Shown in pieces: positions 45,001-55,202 of a DNA stretch of 64,000 nucleotides. A program made the translations under genes and the position numbers. Origin of the DNA: Earliella scabrosa (taxonomy: Eukaryota > Basidiomycota > Agaricomycetes > Polyporales > Polyporaceae); NCBI GenBank assembly GCA_022605405.1, contig JABYQQ010000010.1, forward strand, positions 124,001-188,000, in the 5' to 3' direction. The notes beneath the pieces are model-generated. The model was not told the origin of the DNA and made no database searches. It worked only from the letters and a program-made list of their open reading frames with translations. Within the stretch, counting starts at the first letter, position 1, and each line of letters opens with the position of its first letter.

Positions 45001-45815
45001 GGCACAATCCGTTCCACCGGACGCACTTCCTTCTTCTGGTACTCCTGCTCTGCAAGCTGCTGCGAGTATGTGTAGCCAGCCATTGCAAACAGTTGTGGAG
45101 CGTTGGACAAGGCATGTCCTTGCTCCCAGGAGTACAGAAGGGCATCCTCGGAGTCATCCCATTCAACCGGTATACTCAACGGGGTGGCTGGTTCGAGGTC
45201 CTCCTCGACCATCACTGTGGCCCGTATCTTCCCTACTTCTTTAACCTTCCGCACTCGCCGAGTACGTTGACGCGCCGTAGGCCTAACCCCCGTATCACGC
45301 GTGTCCGTCTGAGCAGGCAGTTGGCCTTCGAAGCAGGGTCGACACGATGCAGGACATCTGGACAGCTTCAACGTCCCTTGGTCCCAATTGACCTCAGGGT
45401 TGTGTTTGCGTAGCCAATCCAGTCCGATAATGATGTCCTCCATGCCGATGTCCGTGACTGTGAACACCACCTTTTCTCGGTGTGCTCCTATCTCCAATTC
45501 CAAGATGGCAACATCCGTGATCGTACCATCACGATTCAGAGTTCCATCGATGTTATACAGCGGTATTGGCGTAGCCAACTTCCGCGTAACCACACGGTTC
45601 TCCTTAACGAACCGCCTACTTAGGAAGGTTGTAGTGGCACCGCTGTCCACCATGGCCACGACCTCCTTCCGGTGCTGCTTGCCGATTAGCTGTACTGGGA
45701 CGTGAAAGTGTTGGCCATCACGATCTAGTTCATAGATAATCCCGGACCCGAGTACAGCAAACCGACTATTCGTACAAGGACCTACACCCGCAGCCGCTAG
45801 TGAGGTCCGGATCAA
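42027..45815 (-). CDS. pol: Chromovirus Pol polyprotein (protease, RT, RNase H, integrase, chromodomain)
   Basis: 1,262 codons in one frame. Protease active site VDSGATTTFLS near residue 57. Reverse transcriptase with YLDDILIFS. RNase H with EVDASGYATGGVL and YEIYDKEMLAI. Integrase zinc finger HHDLPPAGHPG...CDTC. Integrase core DDE in VTCDYIVGL, IISDRGPQF and a downstream Glu in TDGQSERFNQE. GPY/F module FAGPYPVVRR. C-terminal chromodomain YLVRWKGWGPENDSWE. The frame is shifted by -1 relative to gag, overlaps its stop at a run of five T, and has no ATG at its start, so expression by frameshifting at that run is likely. No stop codons inside. Confidence 0.95.
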   Translation of the reverse strand: MIRTSLAAAGVGPCTNSRFAVLGSGIIYELDRDGQHFHVPVQLIGKQHRKEVVAMVDSGATTTFLSRRFVKENRVVTRKLATPIPLYNIDGTLNRDGTITDVAILELEIGAHREKVVFTVTDIGMEDIIIGLDWLRKHNPEVNWDQGTLKLSRCPASCRPCFEGQLPAQTDTRDTGVRPTARQRTRRVRKVKEVGKIRATVMVEEDLEPATPLSIPVEWDDSEDALLYSWEQGHALSNAPQLFAMAGYTYSQQLAEQEYQKKEVRPVERIVPERYHQYLRVFSKDASERLPEHGPYDHAIELVPEAKMFHSRVYPLSPNEQVELDKFLQENLAKGYISESKSPISSPFFFIKKKDGSLRPVQDYRRLNEITVKNRYPIPLVSELVDRLKQAKVFTKLDIRWGYNNIRIKTGDEWKAAFVTNRGLFEPNVMFFGLTNSPSTFSAFMNDIFKDLIVEGKITIYLDDILIFSNDLETHRAVTREVLKRLAEHDLFCKPEKCEFEVPKVEYLGVLVSHNRVEMDPVKVKGIQEWPTPRNASDVRKFRGFANFYRRFIQDFSRICKPLDRLTGKVPWQWGQDEQEAFDELKRRFVQNPVLCMYDPNKDTRIEVDASGYATGGVLAQLQDDGKWHPVAFHSESMSEAERNYEIYDKEMLAIIRALEAWRHYLEGLPRRFEIQSDHKNLEYWRTAQHLTRRQARWALYLSRFDFEITHKPGTSNGRADALSRRPDHQKDDADDNLDQIVLRPEQFRLLAARRGHNAVVADKALLKRIRTCSEREQEVAEALQKVEKLGPARLQSDLVDWNVEQGLILYRGKVYVPKDEALRTEIVRIHHDLPPAGHPGQWKTLELVSRNYWWPGMGKFVKEYVGTCDTCRRTKPVRSRPQGLLKPNEIPERPGQIVTCDYIVGLPEIDGHNAIQLMADRHGKLVHLVPCSDEIDAGGAADVFIREYFRLHGLPRKIISDRGPQFAADLFRAILKGLGIESALSTAYHPQTDGQSERFNQEVEAYLRAFCSQRRDDWVKWLPIAEYALNARVHSSTGYSPFFLMYGYEPQFLVPANPDTQVPAANERLAELAKAREDATAALTLAAERMKEYFDRHAQDTPTFTPGQKVWLDTRNLRFSDIPKKLADKFAGPYPVVRRVGELAYELKLPHTMKIHPVFHVSLLHAHKQSTLPGRVPPEPAPIEVEGEEEYEVEEIRNSRRWGRWHKLQYLVRWKGWGPENDSWEDAADVEHAAELVEAFHDRHPDADGPHKPYTPKKRRS

Positions 45816-47182
45816 AAATCCTCCGTCTTCTCTGCCGCTTTCACAGAGGCCAGCTGTTCCTGCAGCTGCTTCATCTTGGCCTCCATCTGCTCAAACTGAG
45901 CGGCGGAGATTTTCTTGGCCTTGCAGTTGCGTGCAATGTGCCCTGGTTTCCCGCACTTGAAGCACGTGCGGGTCTCCGGTTGCTGATCGGTGCTCGCACC
46001 AGCGACTTGTTCCTTGCCTTTCCCTTTGAAGGGACGGAACTTGCTGGCCTCGATGGACGCGAGGCCCTGGCTGATCTCGAGGGCCTCCTTCTGCATCTTG
46101 GCAAAAGTCGAGACGTCACGCCCACTGGTGATGAGGGCGGTGCGCAACTGTTCGGGGAGGCCATCTCGATAGCGCATGCGCTTGTCCTCCTCTCCAAGGC
46201 CTGTCCGGGCGGCGACGGCGGTGAACTTGGCCGTCCACTCCTTGACGGTGGCCATCTTGGGACGCTGGGCCCCTCGATTGAGCTGCCGGAGTTCTTCGTA
46301 GGCGGAGGCCTTGTCGTCAACCGCACAGAAGTGGGCCTTGAAGTCCGTTTCGAAAGCCGCGAAGTCGGCCCAGCAGGGTTGAGAGCCCCCCAGCTGCGCG
46401 TAGTAGGGCAGAGCCCAGACTGCCGCGTCGTCCTTGAGAAAACCCAGAATCATCTGGAATTTCAGGTCATTCGTGACCGCGGTGGGGAGGTTGTCGAAGA
46501 ACGCCTTTGATCGCGAGAGGAAGGCCAGAGCGGCGATGGGGTCTTTGCCATAGTACGGCTCCGGAGCGAGTAGCTTGACCAGGGAGTCCGGGATGGTAGT
46601 GGAGCCCGACATGGTGGAGGTTTGGACCGGTACGGCTACTGGTGTGACGGTGGATACAGGTTGTGTGACCTGCGGCGTGGGTTGAGCAACCTGTGGCGGA
46701 GGCTGCGTTGTGGTGGGTGAGGGGGGACGTTCGGATCGAACGGGTTTGGCAGGCGGGGAGTTAAGGATGACAGTGGTTGCGGGCTCTTCGGTGGTCCGAC
46801 TTGGTCCTGCAACTGCTGTAGTCGGGCCCGGAGAGGGTGCGCGCCGCTCTTGTAAGCGTTGGGCGACAAGCGCAACCCCAGGGAGGACAGTGGTAGGGGT
46901 AGGAGGAGTGTTGGCGCGACTAGGAACGCGACTGGGTGGACGGGAGGTGGTACGGGTGATCGGCTGTGTTACCGGGAGGTCAAAGATTGCCCGGATAACG
47001 TTGGCGTTATGCTCGGTACACCTTTCGAGTCCGTGTTCTGTGAGGGTCTGTTGGGGTGCTGCCCTGCCGCGGTTCGGGCACGGCTGATTGCCACAGACCT
47101 TAAAGGTCTTTTCCGCGCTAGACCAATGAACGTCGCGCTGCTCCCCTGGGTGGTACGCGTGGAGGAGTCCCCGGCAAGCCAC
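45812..47182 (-). CDS. gag: Chromovirus Gag with CCHC zinc knuckle
   Basis: The frame is open for 456 codons, but its first codon here is GTG and the first in-frame ATG is at 46612, giving a 266-aa Gag (MSGSTTIPDSLVKLLAPEPY). The capsid-like region contains FQMILGFLKDDAAVWALPYY and VKEWTAKFTAVAARTGL. The nucleocapsid knuckle is CFKCGKPGHIARNC. A coiled helix closes the protein (QFEQMEAKMKQLQEQLA). The ~190 open codons upstream are Pro/Thr-rich. They may be a real extension started elsewhere or simply open leader sequence. Forms the virus-like particle and binds element RNA. Confidence 0.85.
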   Translation of the reverse strand: MACRGLLHAYHPGEQRDVHWSSAEKTFKVCGNQPCPNRGRAAPQQTLTEHGLERCTEHNANVIRAIFDLPVTQPITRTTSRPPSRVPSRANTPPTPTTVLPGVALVAQRLQERRAPSPGPTTAVAGPSRTTEEPATTVILNSPPAKPVRSERPPSPTTTQPPPQVAQPTPQVTQPVSTVTPVAVPVQTSTMSGSTTIPDSLVKLLAPEPYYGKDPIAALAFLSRSKAFFDNLPTAVTNDLKFQMILGFLKDDAAVWALPYYAQLGGSQPCWADFAAFETDFKAHFCAVDDKASAYEELRQLNRGAQRPKMATVKEWTAKFTAVAARTGLGEEDKRMRYRDGLPEQLRTALITSGRDVSTFAKMQKEALEISQGLASIEASKFRPFKGKGKEQVAGASTDQQPETRTCFKCGKPGHIARNCKAKKISAAQFEQMEAKMKQLQEQLASVKAAEKTEDF

Positions 47183-47488
47183 GATGAAGTGAGGAAGAGA
47201 GGTGTGCGCGCCCGAGTATCGTACGAGAAACTAGCAAAGTAAAAGAGGTAGGTAAGGAGGGTCCACACGGTTGTCCTCCGTTCCTAAGGTGTTAAGCACC
47301 CCGGATACAACAGCTGGCGGGCGCAAGTGCGTGGCCTGGCTGAGGGATACTTGAAAACCCAGATGCCTCTCGAGCACAAAAGGTTCACAATGCTAGTTAC
47401 TAGAGACCGTGGTATGTATCGTAGGGCGCGCGTTACCTCAGAGGGAGTGTGAGTTACACGCCGGCGCTCGCAAGGAGTTTCGACCTAA

Positions 47489-47935
47489 TGTCGCGACCTG
47501 GGGTCAAGCGAGACGAGGAGGGAACGACGAGGCGAGCGAGGGCGTCCGACGAGCGCTTGTGCAGCGAGAGTGGAGCAAGGCTCGACACGCAGGGCTGGAG
47601 ACAAGTTGTATTGAGCGAAGTATCTACAAGTGAAATACAAGTGAGGCTTACCTGGAGACAAGAGGTCGAAACTGAGGTCTCCAGGTAGCGAGTGCTAGGG
47701 TTTATATCTACGGTTAGAACAATAGCGCTTGGAGAACAATAGAACAATAGTGTGACGGAACAATGGAGGAGATACAATGGTATGACGACAATTGTGTCCG
47801 GAACAAAGGAAAAGAAACAAAAGGGGCTTTGGAATCTGGAAGTACAATGGTGATAGCGAACAATGGAAACAGTGAGCGGTCGTGAACGGTGGTTAGTTGG
47901 GCGCTTCCCTAGGCGCTGAGGGACCGTTCGTGACA
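47489..47935 (-). repeat. 5' LTR of the chromovirus
   Basis: 447 bp; contains the promoter of the element by analogy with other LTR elements. A minus-strand frame crossing its left border is a shadow. Confidence 0.95.
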
Positions 47936-47940
47936 GTCTC
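47936..47940. repeat. Target-site duplication, right (GTCTC)
   Basis: Matches 41549-41553. Confidence 0.85.
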
Positions 47941-49870
47941 CCATACAAAACTCCACTGTGAGGCCAAGTGTGGAAAACACCTGAACAACCAGAACAACAA
48001 GAAAGAAGAAGGAGGAGTCTAGTCGATCCCCAGAGAAACTGATGAGCCCGTCTACGAGAGCTACAAGCTCCAAGGATGACAACGACCGACGATCTGCGGT
48101 CAAACAGGACGAGACAGAACAGACTGTGAAGTGCGACGGACGTACAATGGACCGAACAACGGTACGGACGAGTTTGATCAGTGGTCAAGAGACGAGAGAC
48201 GGTTGTGCGAGGACTGAGGAACGGACGATGACGAACAGATGAGTGGAGTACGACGAGGAGAACTGAAAGACTGACAATGGACAAGAGGAGTACGATGAGG
48301 AGAACTGAAAGACCAACAATCCATCAGAGTCCATGACCGGTATCTGCAACTCATCAACTCCACAGCCGGTCCAGAGACGCTCTGACCATATCACAAGCTA
48401 CCAACCACTGACCAGTCACCATCATGATGTCCCATCCAAAGACAACCTCTGGTGGACTGTGTGCTGGTCGATTGACTGTTTGCGTTGATGAGATTGACGA
48501 ACAACAAACGACAATTGACGATTGAAGGTTAAAGGTCGAAGGTTGGCAAATGCTGAATGACGGATGGAGGATAATGAACAACGATCAATGAACAACGAAC
48601 AACAAAGTGAAGTCTTCTTGGCCTGCTTCCATGTGTGCTCATGCAATGGTGTACTACAGTGTCCGATACGTGAGTGGTGAGAGGATGCAATACAGTTTGC
48701 AGAAGCAAAATGATTTGGAACAAATAAGGGTAAACTGATGAGTAAGCAGAGCACGTGCTCCAGCCTTACACATGCATCAGGAACAGGGATTTGATCCATG
48801 GCCTCCATATGGCAGCGTATGGCGTCATGGCGCCCTGAAAATCCCCCCTGATCATATGGAGATCGCGATCTCCATCCCGTGCTGGATGGAAACGCCCGGT
48901 TCCATGTGGAGACAGCTTTTTCCATGCAATGCCATCCCAAGGACATCTTTCACAATACCATCTTCAGGCATATGGAATCACTGTGAGATCCTAAGTTTGT
49001 ATCGTCTACACCCATACAAAGTGTCCCGCATAGTCCGAACGAACGAGACAAGCCAGGCTCTGTTGATGGGTGTAAGCGCTGGTAAGCTCGCAGATGCCGG
49101 CAGTTCATTCTGGATGCAGTTATGCATCAATACTCACCGGAACGTCTACGATAGAGGTAACAGTACCTATCCATACACAAACTTGTGTCCTGCAAGTAAA
49201 GAGGAAGTGCCCTGGAAAAGAGTGTCCTGCATGAATAATGTGTCTCCAGATGGAGACGGGCGTTTCCAGCCGGTAATGTGCGGATCAACTTGATTACTCC
49301 GGCGTCCCATGGCGCCGTGGAAAAGCTGTCTCCATATGGAGGAAAACCGGTTTCCTGATGTGTGATCCATCTGTTCTGACGCAGTCATCCACAAGGATGC
49401 AATGTCACGATCGGATCCGCAACTCTCTTCTGAGGTCCATCCACTCCTCTTGACATTTTCCAACTGTGCAACCCCTATAGAAGCTCAGTCAGCAGCCCGC
49501 ACACTGATGAATCACATCGCGCAACTCACCCAAGCCCAATGCAATCCTTCTGCTCTTGTTCCTTCCCTGAGTCACGAGACATGTATGTGGTCATGTGCTC
49601 AGCCACAGACACATCTCCTTCTCTTTCCATTCGTTCTTTCCCCTTTCTCTCATTTTCCTTTCCCTTGGCCACATCACGCAACCTCTCAGTCATGCTCTCC
49701 TACTCATTTCTGGGTCCTGTGCATGACTACTGTCCAGCTCCGGGCCTCAGCATACCGGTGTTTCACCTTCTGTACTAGTTAGGAGTGGAAGTAGTCTAGC
49801 CTCAGACTTCAAGCTCTGTACTGTGTTCGAGTTCGAGTTCTAGATGCCAAGAACACCTGGTGCACACTTG
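47941..49870. other. Gene-poor repeat-rich stretch
   Basis: No gene supported. A 43-bp unit (ggagtacgaNgaggagaactg...) is repeated in tandem at 48245 and 48288. Short aacaa-rich runs follow at 48490-48610. Related ccatatggag/tggagaca blocks at about 48830-48930 and 49240-49350 lie in opposite orientation and may be ends of a decayed element. Confidence 0.35.
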
Positions 49871-50530
49871 AACATGTAAGCATGATTGATAGAGAGCAAG
49901 TGTGGTTGATAGAGATAATGCGTGATTGATAGAGTGTATGTATGATTGATAGAGAGCATGCGTGATTAATAGAGAGCAGGCATGATTGATAGAGAGTAAG
50001 CATGATTGATAGAGTGTATGTATGATTGATAGAAAGTGTATGTATGAAAGTTGATAGAGAGCAAGTGTGGTGGATAGAGAGGATGTGTGATTGATAGACT
50101 GTATGTATGATTGATAGAGAGGATGCGTGATTGATAGAGTGTATGTATGATTGATAGAGAGCATGCGTGATTGATAGAGAGCAGGCATGGTTGATAGAGA
50201 GTGTATGTATGATTGATAGAGAGTGTATGTGTGAAAGTTGATAGGGAGCAAGTGTTGTGGATAGAGAGGATGCGTGATTGATAGAGTGTATGTATGATTG
50301 ATAGAGAGCATGCGTGATTGATAGAGAGCAGGCATGGTTGATAGAGAGTGTATGTATGATTGATAGAGAGTGTATGTGTGAAAGTTGATAGGGAGCAAGT
50401 GTCGTGGATAGAGAGGATGCGTAATTGATAGAGTGTATGTATGATTGATAGAGAGTAAGCATGACTGATAGAGATTATGTATTGATAGAGAGTAAGCATA
50501 ATTGATAGAGAGCAGGCATGATTGATAGAT
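49871..50530. repeat. GATTGATAGAGAG minisatellite with a 147-bp higher-order unit
   Basis: About 660 bp made of variants of a ~20-bp unit (tgattgatagagagcatgcg). Near-identical blocks begin at 50125, 50272 and 50419, an exact 147-bp period, so the array grew by duplication of a multi-unit block. Minus-strand open frames across it are a by-product of the repeat. Confidence 0.9.
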
Positions 50531-52809
50531 AGCCAAACATAATCTATAATCAGCAATATAAATGATAATATAATTATGCAAATGGGTGTTTAAGAATTGA
50601 AAACACGACCACTGACCAGTGATATGTCAACTGTGAGCCCCCAATTATGCTATCATAAGGTAGGCCCAATGTACGTGCCCAGGGGTGTACTGTGTGCTCT
50701 GGGTATTGGGTCAGAAGTTATCTGCTGGGGCAGTGTTGGATATCGAGCAGATATTTTGCAGCCAGCACTTAGACCTCACTCCAATATTGGTTTGTCTGAT
50801 ATCTATTTGATGTCTGGGGCACAACACTCCAGTATGGAAGTGTCTGTCGGAAATTATCTGGCCACTTCAAATTTCCAGGTACCAGAACCAATCTGCGGCT
50901 CACCTGAGCATGTAGACTCAACCACTCTATGTGACTTTCATGTAACTTGTCCTTCCTTGTAGAGCACCTCTCGGAAAGCAGGAAAAGACTGATTGTGTTT
51001 GATGTCATCCCAAATGGCTTCATTTTTAATTTCAAAGACACTTGATCATTGAGGGCGCATCAGGAGTTCCCCAAATCACTTATGCTCATTATTTTGCACT
51101 TATTTCAATCATTATCTGGGACCCGTAAAGCGTGCTCGTTTGTCAGATGCTGAGTGAGTGCATCAGGCTCAAACTTTGCACGGCCCTTTTTCATGGCTTG
51201 GAGAGTTGGTCTATGAATTTTAAAAGCGAACAGATTTGTTTTGTGTCTGCAATGAAGCTGCCACAAGAGGCTGTTTTGCAGCCATTAAGCTCCTGGTGAC
51301 AGTGTTCTGGCGCTTGTTCTCCTTCCTTCAATGAGTCGAGTAATGGCGTTAAGGGAGCTTAATTGCCTCACAATGGCTCCTAGTGGCTTAAGTGATTCGG
51401 TGAACTCCTGATGCAGAAAGGAGAGATGAAATGGTTGAATGTATAATTAGCTGAGAGTGGTCACTCGTAGCTGTTTTTTGCATGCTTAGAATGCTGATTT
51501 GTCAAGAGTCTGTATCAAAATCAAGTCATTGTAACTTCTCTCTCATATCTCTGAGCATCCTGACATTTAATATAATATTTGATCTCATACTACTCTCTCT
51601 GATATTTTCACAAAGACTTTGGATATTATATTGACTCTATCAGCAATGCATTTAGAATATGCTCTGCCTTGACACATTCTATAGTTTCTGTCTCTCATGT
51701 ATTGAACATTCTAACTGGTGGCTGGAGCAACAGCCAATGTTTATCCAGGGATTTGTGCATGAACTATGGCTGATCAGTTTCAGGCTATGTTTGTGTACAT
51801 CTGTACCCGCTAATGCTGAAGTGATACAATATATAGCCATGTGTCTATATTAGAACAGATGGTGAAATCTTAGATAATTAGTATCAAGTCTGTTTACCAT
51901 GTATTCATTGTGAGATCTGTGATTTTTGATTATTAGAACTGACTGATTTGAGTCAAGCAACAATCATATTGTGCTTCCACTTGGATCTGGCAGCTAAGCT
52001 AGTCGACATTCATATTTGTTTCAGGTGGCACAGATTCAATTCAATTCACAATAAGTTTCTGAGGGAGCCACTGATCTGATTATGAATTTGCACACACAAA
52101 GCACTCTATACAAACAGTGCATTGATGCAGATTTGATTGCCAATGTGCTTACTCTGATATCTCTGACTTGACAGTAGAGCTTGACTACAGCTTATCGGAG
52201 TATGCTTGTGATACTAGACTATATAATGTCATTATGCAATTGCGGGATTTTATGCCTGCATAATTAAGTCAGAGTTCATGGTAAAATCACAATAAATCCG
52301 GTGATTTAAGGCATATTTGCCCACAGTGAATGGTTTGTGGCTGCCAGCACGCTCGCATAGTATGTCATCCGCTTACGCAGATTCGCACATGCAGCGTCAC
52401 AGTCTCATGGGCCATCGTCAGCCCCTTCGGCTCCACCGCGAGGTCTAGGTACCAGGCCGGTTTGCAACCCGTCTGGGCTGATCGACAGCCACCGCGAACA
52501 CGTCCTTGTTCCACCTGCCTTTCTCGTCCTAACCGCCGGCATCCAGAGTCCCCCTCTGGTTGCCGGTGCGATGCGCTCGTATTCCGCGCGCACGTCAGGG
52601 GACGCATCAGGCTGGCCCGCTCTCCGCACCCTCCGCATCCTCCGCAGGACATGCTCCCGCGCGGCTCTTGAGTGGGTCTGCGCAGGGCGGGCGCGGACAT
52701 TCAAGTAGTTGTGGTCTTGTTTGCAAGTTCCGCTACACACCCCACACCACGCCGTCCTGCTTTCTCGCAACCAACTCGCAACTTCGACTGCTCAACGCAA
52801 GCTACTGCT
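50531..52809. other. AT-rich block, then 5' region of kinase 1
   Basis: From 50.6 to about 52.3 kb base composition turns clearly AT-rich and lacks coding signals. It returns to GC-rich sequence near 52330. The last ~450 bp before ATG 52810 are probably promoter and leader of the kinase gene; a 5' exon could be hidden there. Confidence 0.45.
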
Positions 52810-54195
52810 ATGTCCTACAGCCGCGACATCCCTGACCTCGTTGGTCACGTACTCGACCATGGCCGTCTCAAGCTCAAGCGCGTGCTCGGTTCAGGCTCGA
52901 ACGGCGTCATCTACCTCGCAGAGGATCTGCACTCTGGCTCTCCGCCAGCAGAGTACGCCGTCAAGTGCGTGATTCGGGCAGCGCCGGATACGTGGCGCTA
53001 CACCCTACAACAACAAGAAATCCACTTCCACCGACTCCTGTCGCACCACCCCAACGTCGTCACTCTTCACCATGTTCTCGAGCGCAAGCATTACCTCTTC
53101 CTCATCATGGATTACTGCGCCGAGGGTGACTTCTTCACCTATCTCTCCAAGCGTCGACACTACCGTGGCGACGATGCCCGTATAAAGGATTTGTTCCTGC
53201 AGATCCTGAATGCGCTCGAGGCATGTCATGCCGCGGGTATCTCCCATCGCGATATCAAACCCGAGAACTTCCTGGTCAGCGAGACGGAGGAGGGCACAAG
53301 GCTTCTCCTGACCGACTTCGGTCTCGCGACCAAAAACCGCCAGTCAACAACGTTTGGCGCTGGTAGCTCCCTCTACATGAGTCCAGGTACGTCCGCACGC
53401 CTCCTCCGCGCAAGCCCTTTCCATTCACACCGCTCTCCGTGTTTCTTAGAATGCATTGGCGAAGATTACATCCATCGTCCAGCATACGACACGCGCGCGA
53501 ACGACGTCTGGGCGCTGGGCGTGATCCTCCTCTCCATGATCTCCGGCCACAATCCCTGGAACACAGCGGACCACGCGGACCCGTGCTACGTCGCGTACCG
53601 GCGCAACCCCAACTTCCTCCGCGACATGCTCCCCATCTCCGAGAGCGCCAACTACATCCTCTTCCGCCTCTTCCAGCGCGAGCGCGACGGGCGCATCACC
53701 CTCCCGCGCCTCCGCAACGCCATCCACACCGCGGACACGTTCTTCATGGGCCCGATGGACATCATGCACGGCGACGGCTACCTCCGCGACGTCGCGCGCT
53801 CGTACTTTGGCAAGTCGCCGTACCAGGCGTACTACCTCGCCGGCGGCGCGCCGAGCGAGGGCGGGAGCGTGGAGGACGTGGTCATGCGCTCGAGCTCTGG
53901 CTCGGACGGGGACGTCGAGTCCGGCTCGGACGACGAGAGCTTGAGCACGATGGCGACGTATGGCGACGAGGAGGCTGCGACTTGTTCGTCGTCTACGACG
54001 TTGGAGACGGATGGCCCAGATACCCCAGAGCTGCGCGTGATGGAGCTCTCGTACGATGCGTCACGATTGGCGAATGCGGACTTCGCCCCGCCGGCGTTCC
54101 ACGCTGCGTCGCCGGCGCACAAGGCGATGGAGGTTTCTGTAGTGGCTAGGCCGAGCCTCCTGCGTCGATTCATGGACCGTTTCCGCGTGGAGTAG
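52810..54195 (+). CDS. Ser/Thr protein kinase, fungal Ran1/Ksp1/Sks1 type (kinase 1)
   Basis: Exons 52810-53386 and 53450-54195 give 440 aa. Kinase domain about residues 18-310: glycine loop GSGSNGVIY, lysine in EYAVKCV, catalytic loop SHRDIKPENF, DFGLATKN, activation end MSPECIGEDY (codon split by the intron), and NDVWALGVILLSMISGHNPW. The MSPECIG/NPW pattern is typical of Ran1/Pat1, Ksp1, Sks1 and Vhs1 kinases, which act in nutrient and meiotic signalling in yeasts; the role here is inferred only. The C-terminus is acidic and Ser-rich (SSGSDGDVESGSDDESLS). The intron length is a multiple of three, so retained reading stays open. Its paralogue lies 1 kb downstream. Confidence 0.9.
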   Translation: MSYSRDIPDLVGHVLDHGRLKLKRVLGSGSNGVIYLAEDLHSGSPPAEYAVKCVIRAAPDTWRYTLQQQEIHFHRLLSHHPNVVTLHHVLERKHYLFLIMDYCAEGDFFTYLSKRRHYRGDDARIKDLFLQILNALEACHAAGISHRDIKPENFLVSETEEGTRLLLTDFGLATKNRQSTTFGAGSSLYMSPGTSARLLRASPFHSHRSPCFLECIGEDYIHRPAYDTRANDVWALGVILLSMISGHNPWNTADHADPCYVAYRRNPNFLRDMLPISESANYILFRLFQRERDGRITLPRLRNAIHTADTFFMGPMDIMHGDGYLRDVARSYFGKSPYQAYYLAGGAPSEGGSVEDVVMRSSSGSDGDVESGSDDESLSTMATYGDEEAATCSSSTTLETDGPDTPELRVMELSYDASRLANADFAPPAFHAASPAHKAMEVSVVARPSLLRRFMDRFRVE

Positions 54196-55202
54196 TCGTT
54201 AAGCTTGACGTGGGGACCCGTTAACACTGTAGCACACTAAAATTATCTTAGCTCCTGAGGCCTGAACCGGCGCGGACAGATGTAGCATACTGATTCCCTT
54301 CCATTGTCGTTCGCCCCCGTACTCATTTGCATTTGTATCAATAGCGAAGCCAATCCAGACCCTGACTCACTCTCATATTACTGCGTGATGCTGGTCTCGA
54401 GTGACGAGTGCAGTACCGTTCACATCGTCACACTCTTCCTTTGTTCCTACGCGCGGGCGCAACGCGGCTACCAAACGACCTCGGGAATTCCCGTGCGACT
54501 CCGAACGATGGTGCTAAGCCTCATTCACTGACCGTGCCGACATCCATGTCTCTCACAGACATTGCCGCACCCGCGGAACAACTGTCGTTCATGAGGGTGC
54601 ATGCCACCAGACTTCATGTCGCACCCACAGTTGGTCAAGCAGGATCAGGCAGGATCATCATAGCATATCGATCCCCTCCGACAGCGACAGCCGTGACAGA
54701 TCAGGGCTGAGGTACCTACAGGCCTCGTCGGCTCTATCCTAAACTTGACCAGCGGTCTGATCGCGTATCCCTTTGCAGAGAACAATTGCGATCCGACCTG
54801 GTGACGCAGATGCGCACAGTTCGGGATTGCCTGTCTGGGCATCCGGCCTGCATTGTGTATGCCGACATAGCCATCTCCAGCACAAATCTGAGGGCAGCCG
54901 ACGCGCAAAACGCGTCCCCGTGCACCGTCGCACGGTACAACTGGCGGATACAAGTATCCGACGTTCGTGTTGGGAAATGGGTGTCGTCCCTCCCCACCCC
55001 CGGCTCACCGCCTCGTCCAAACGTCAGGCCTGCACATCCGACGCTGAGCGGTATATAGGTCGCTCGAACACGACCAGACACCCCATCAGCTTTCCAACGT
55101 CCAAAGTCAACGATCGCTCAAGCACCCGCTCAGCTTCCCAACGTTTCGTACGCCCAACCCTATACATACAGTTCTTTCACGACTCCGCTTCTACCCCCAG
55201 CC
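54196..55202. promoter_or_regulatory. Intergenic region with TATA box of kinase 2
   Basis: TATATA at 55052-55057 lies about 145 nt before ATG 55203. No gene is supported in the rest; open frames are short and overlapping. Confidence 0.4.

Larger units (their letters stand above)
41554..47935 (-). mobile_element. Complete Ty3/Gypsy chromovirus LTR retrotransposon (6,382 bp)
   Basis: Two 447-bp LTRs (41554-42000 and 47489-47935) start tgtcgcg and end gtgaca on the plus strand and look identical by eye. They enclose gag and pol on the minus strand and are flanked by a perfect 5-bp duplication. Identical LTRs mean recent insertion. Both ORFs are open, so it may be autonomous. It copies through RNA and inserts via its own integrase. 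The pol ends in a chromodomain, defining the chromovirus clade. No canonical tRNA-complementary primer site was recognised inside the 5' (right) LTR. Confidence 0.95.

Noticed and set aside
47440..47488. tRNA primer-binding site inside the 5' LTR of the chromovirus
   Set aside because: The minus-strand sequence after the LTR (ttaggtcgaaactcc) does not match a tRNA 3' end I recognise; self-priming was also not demonstrable.
48826..49350. Small transposon with ccatatggag/tggagaca inverted ends
   Set aside because: The matching blocks are short and in different order on the two sides; no terminal repeat or target duplication could be defined.
49802..50581. 259-codon and 217-codon minus-strand frames rich in Tyr-Ser-Ile
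   Set aside because: They arise only from the minisatellite unit and have no domain or splice context.
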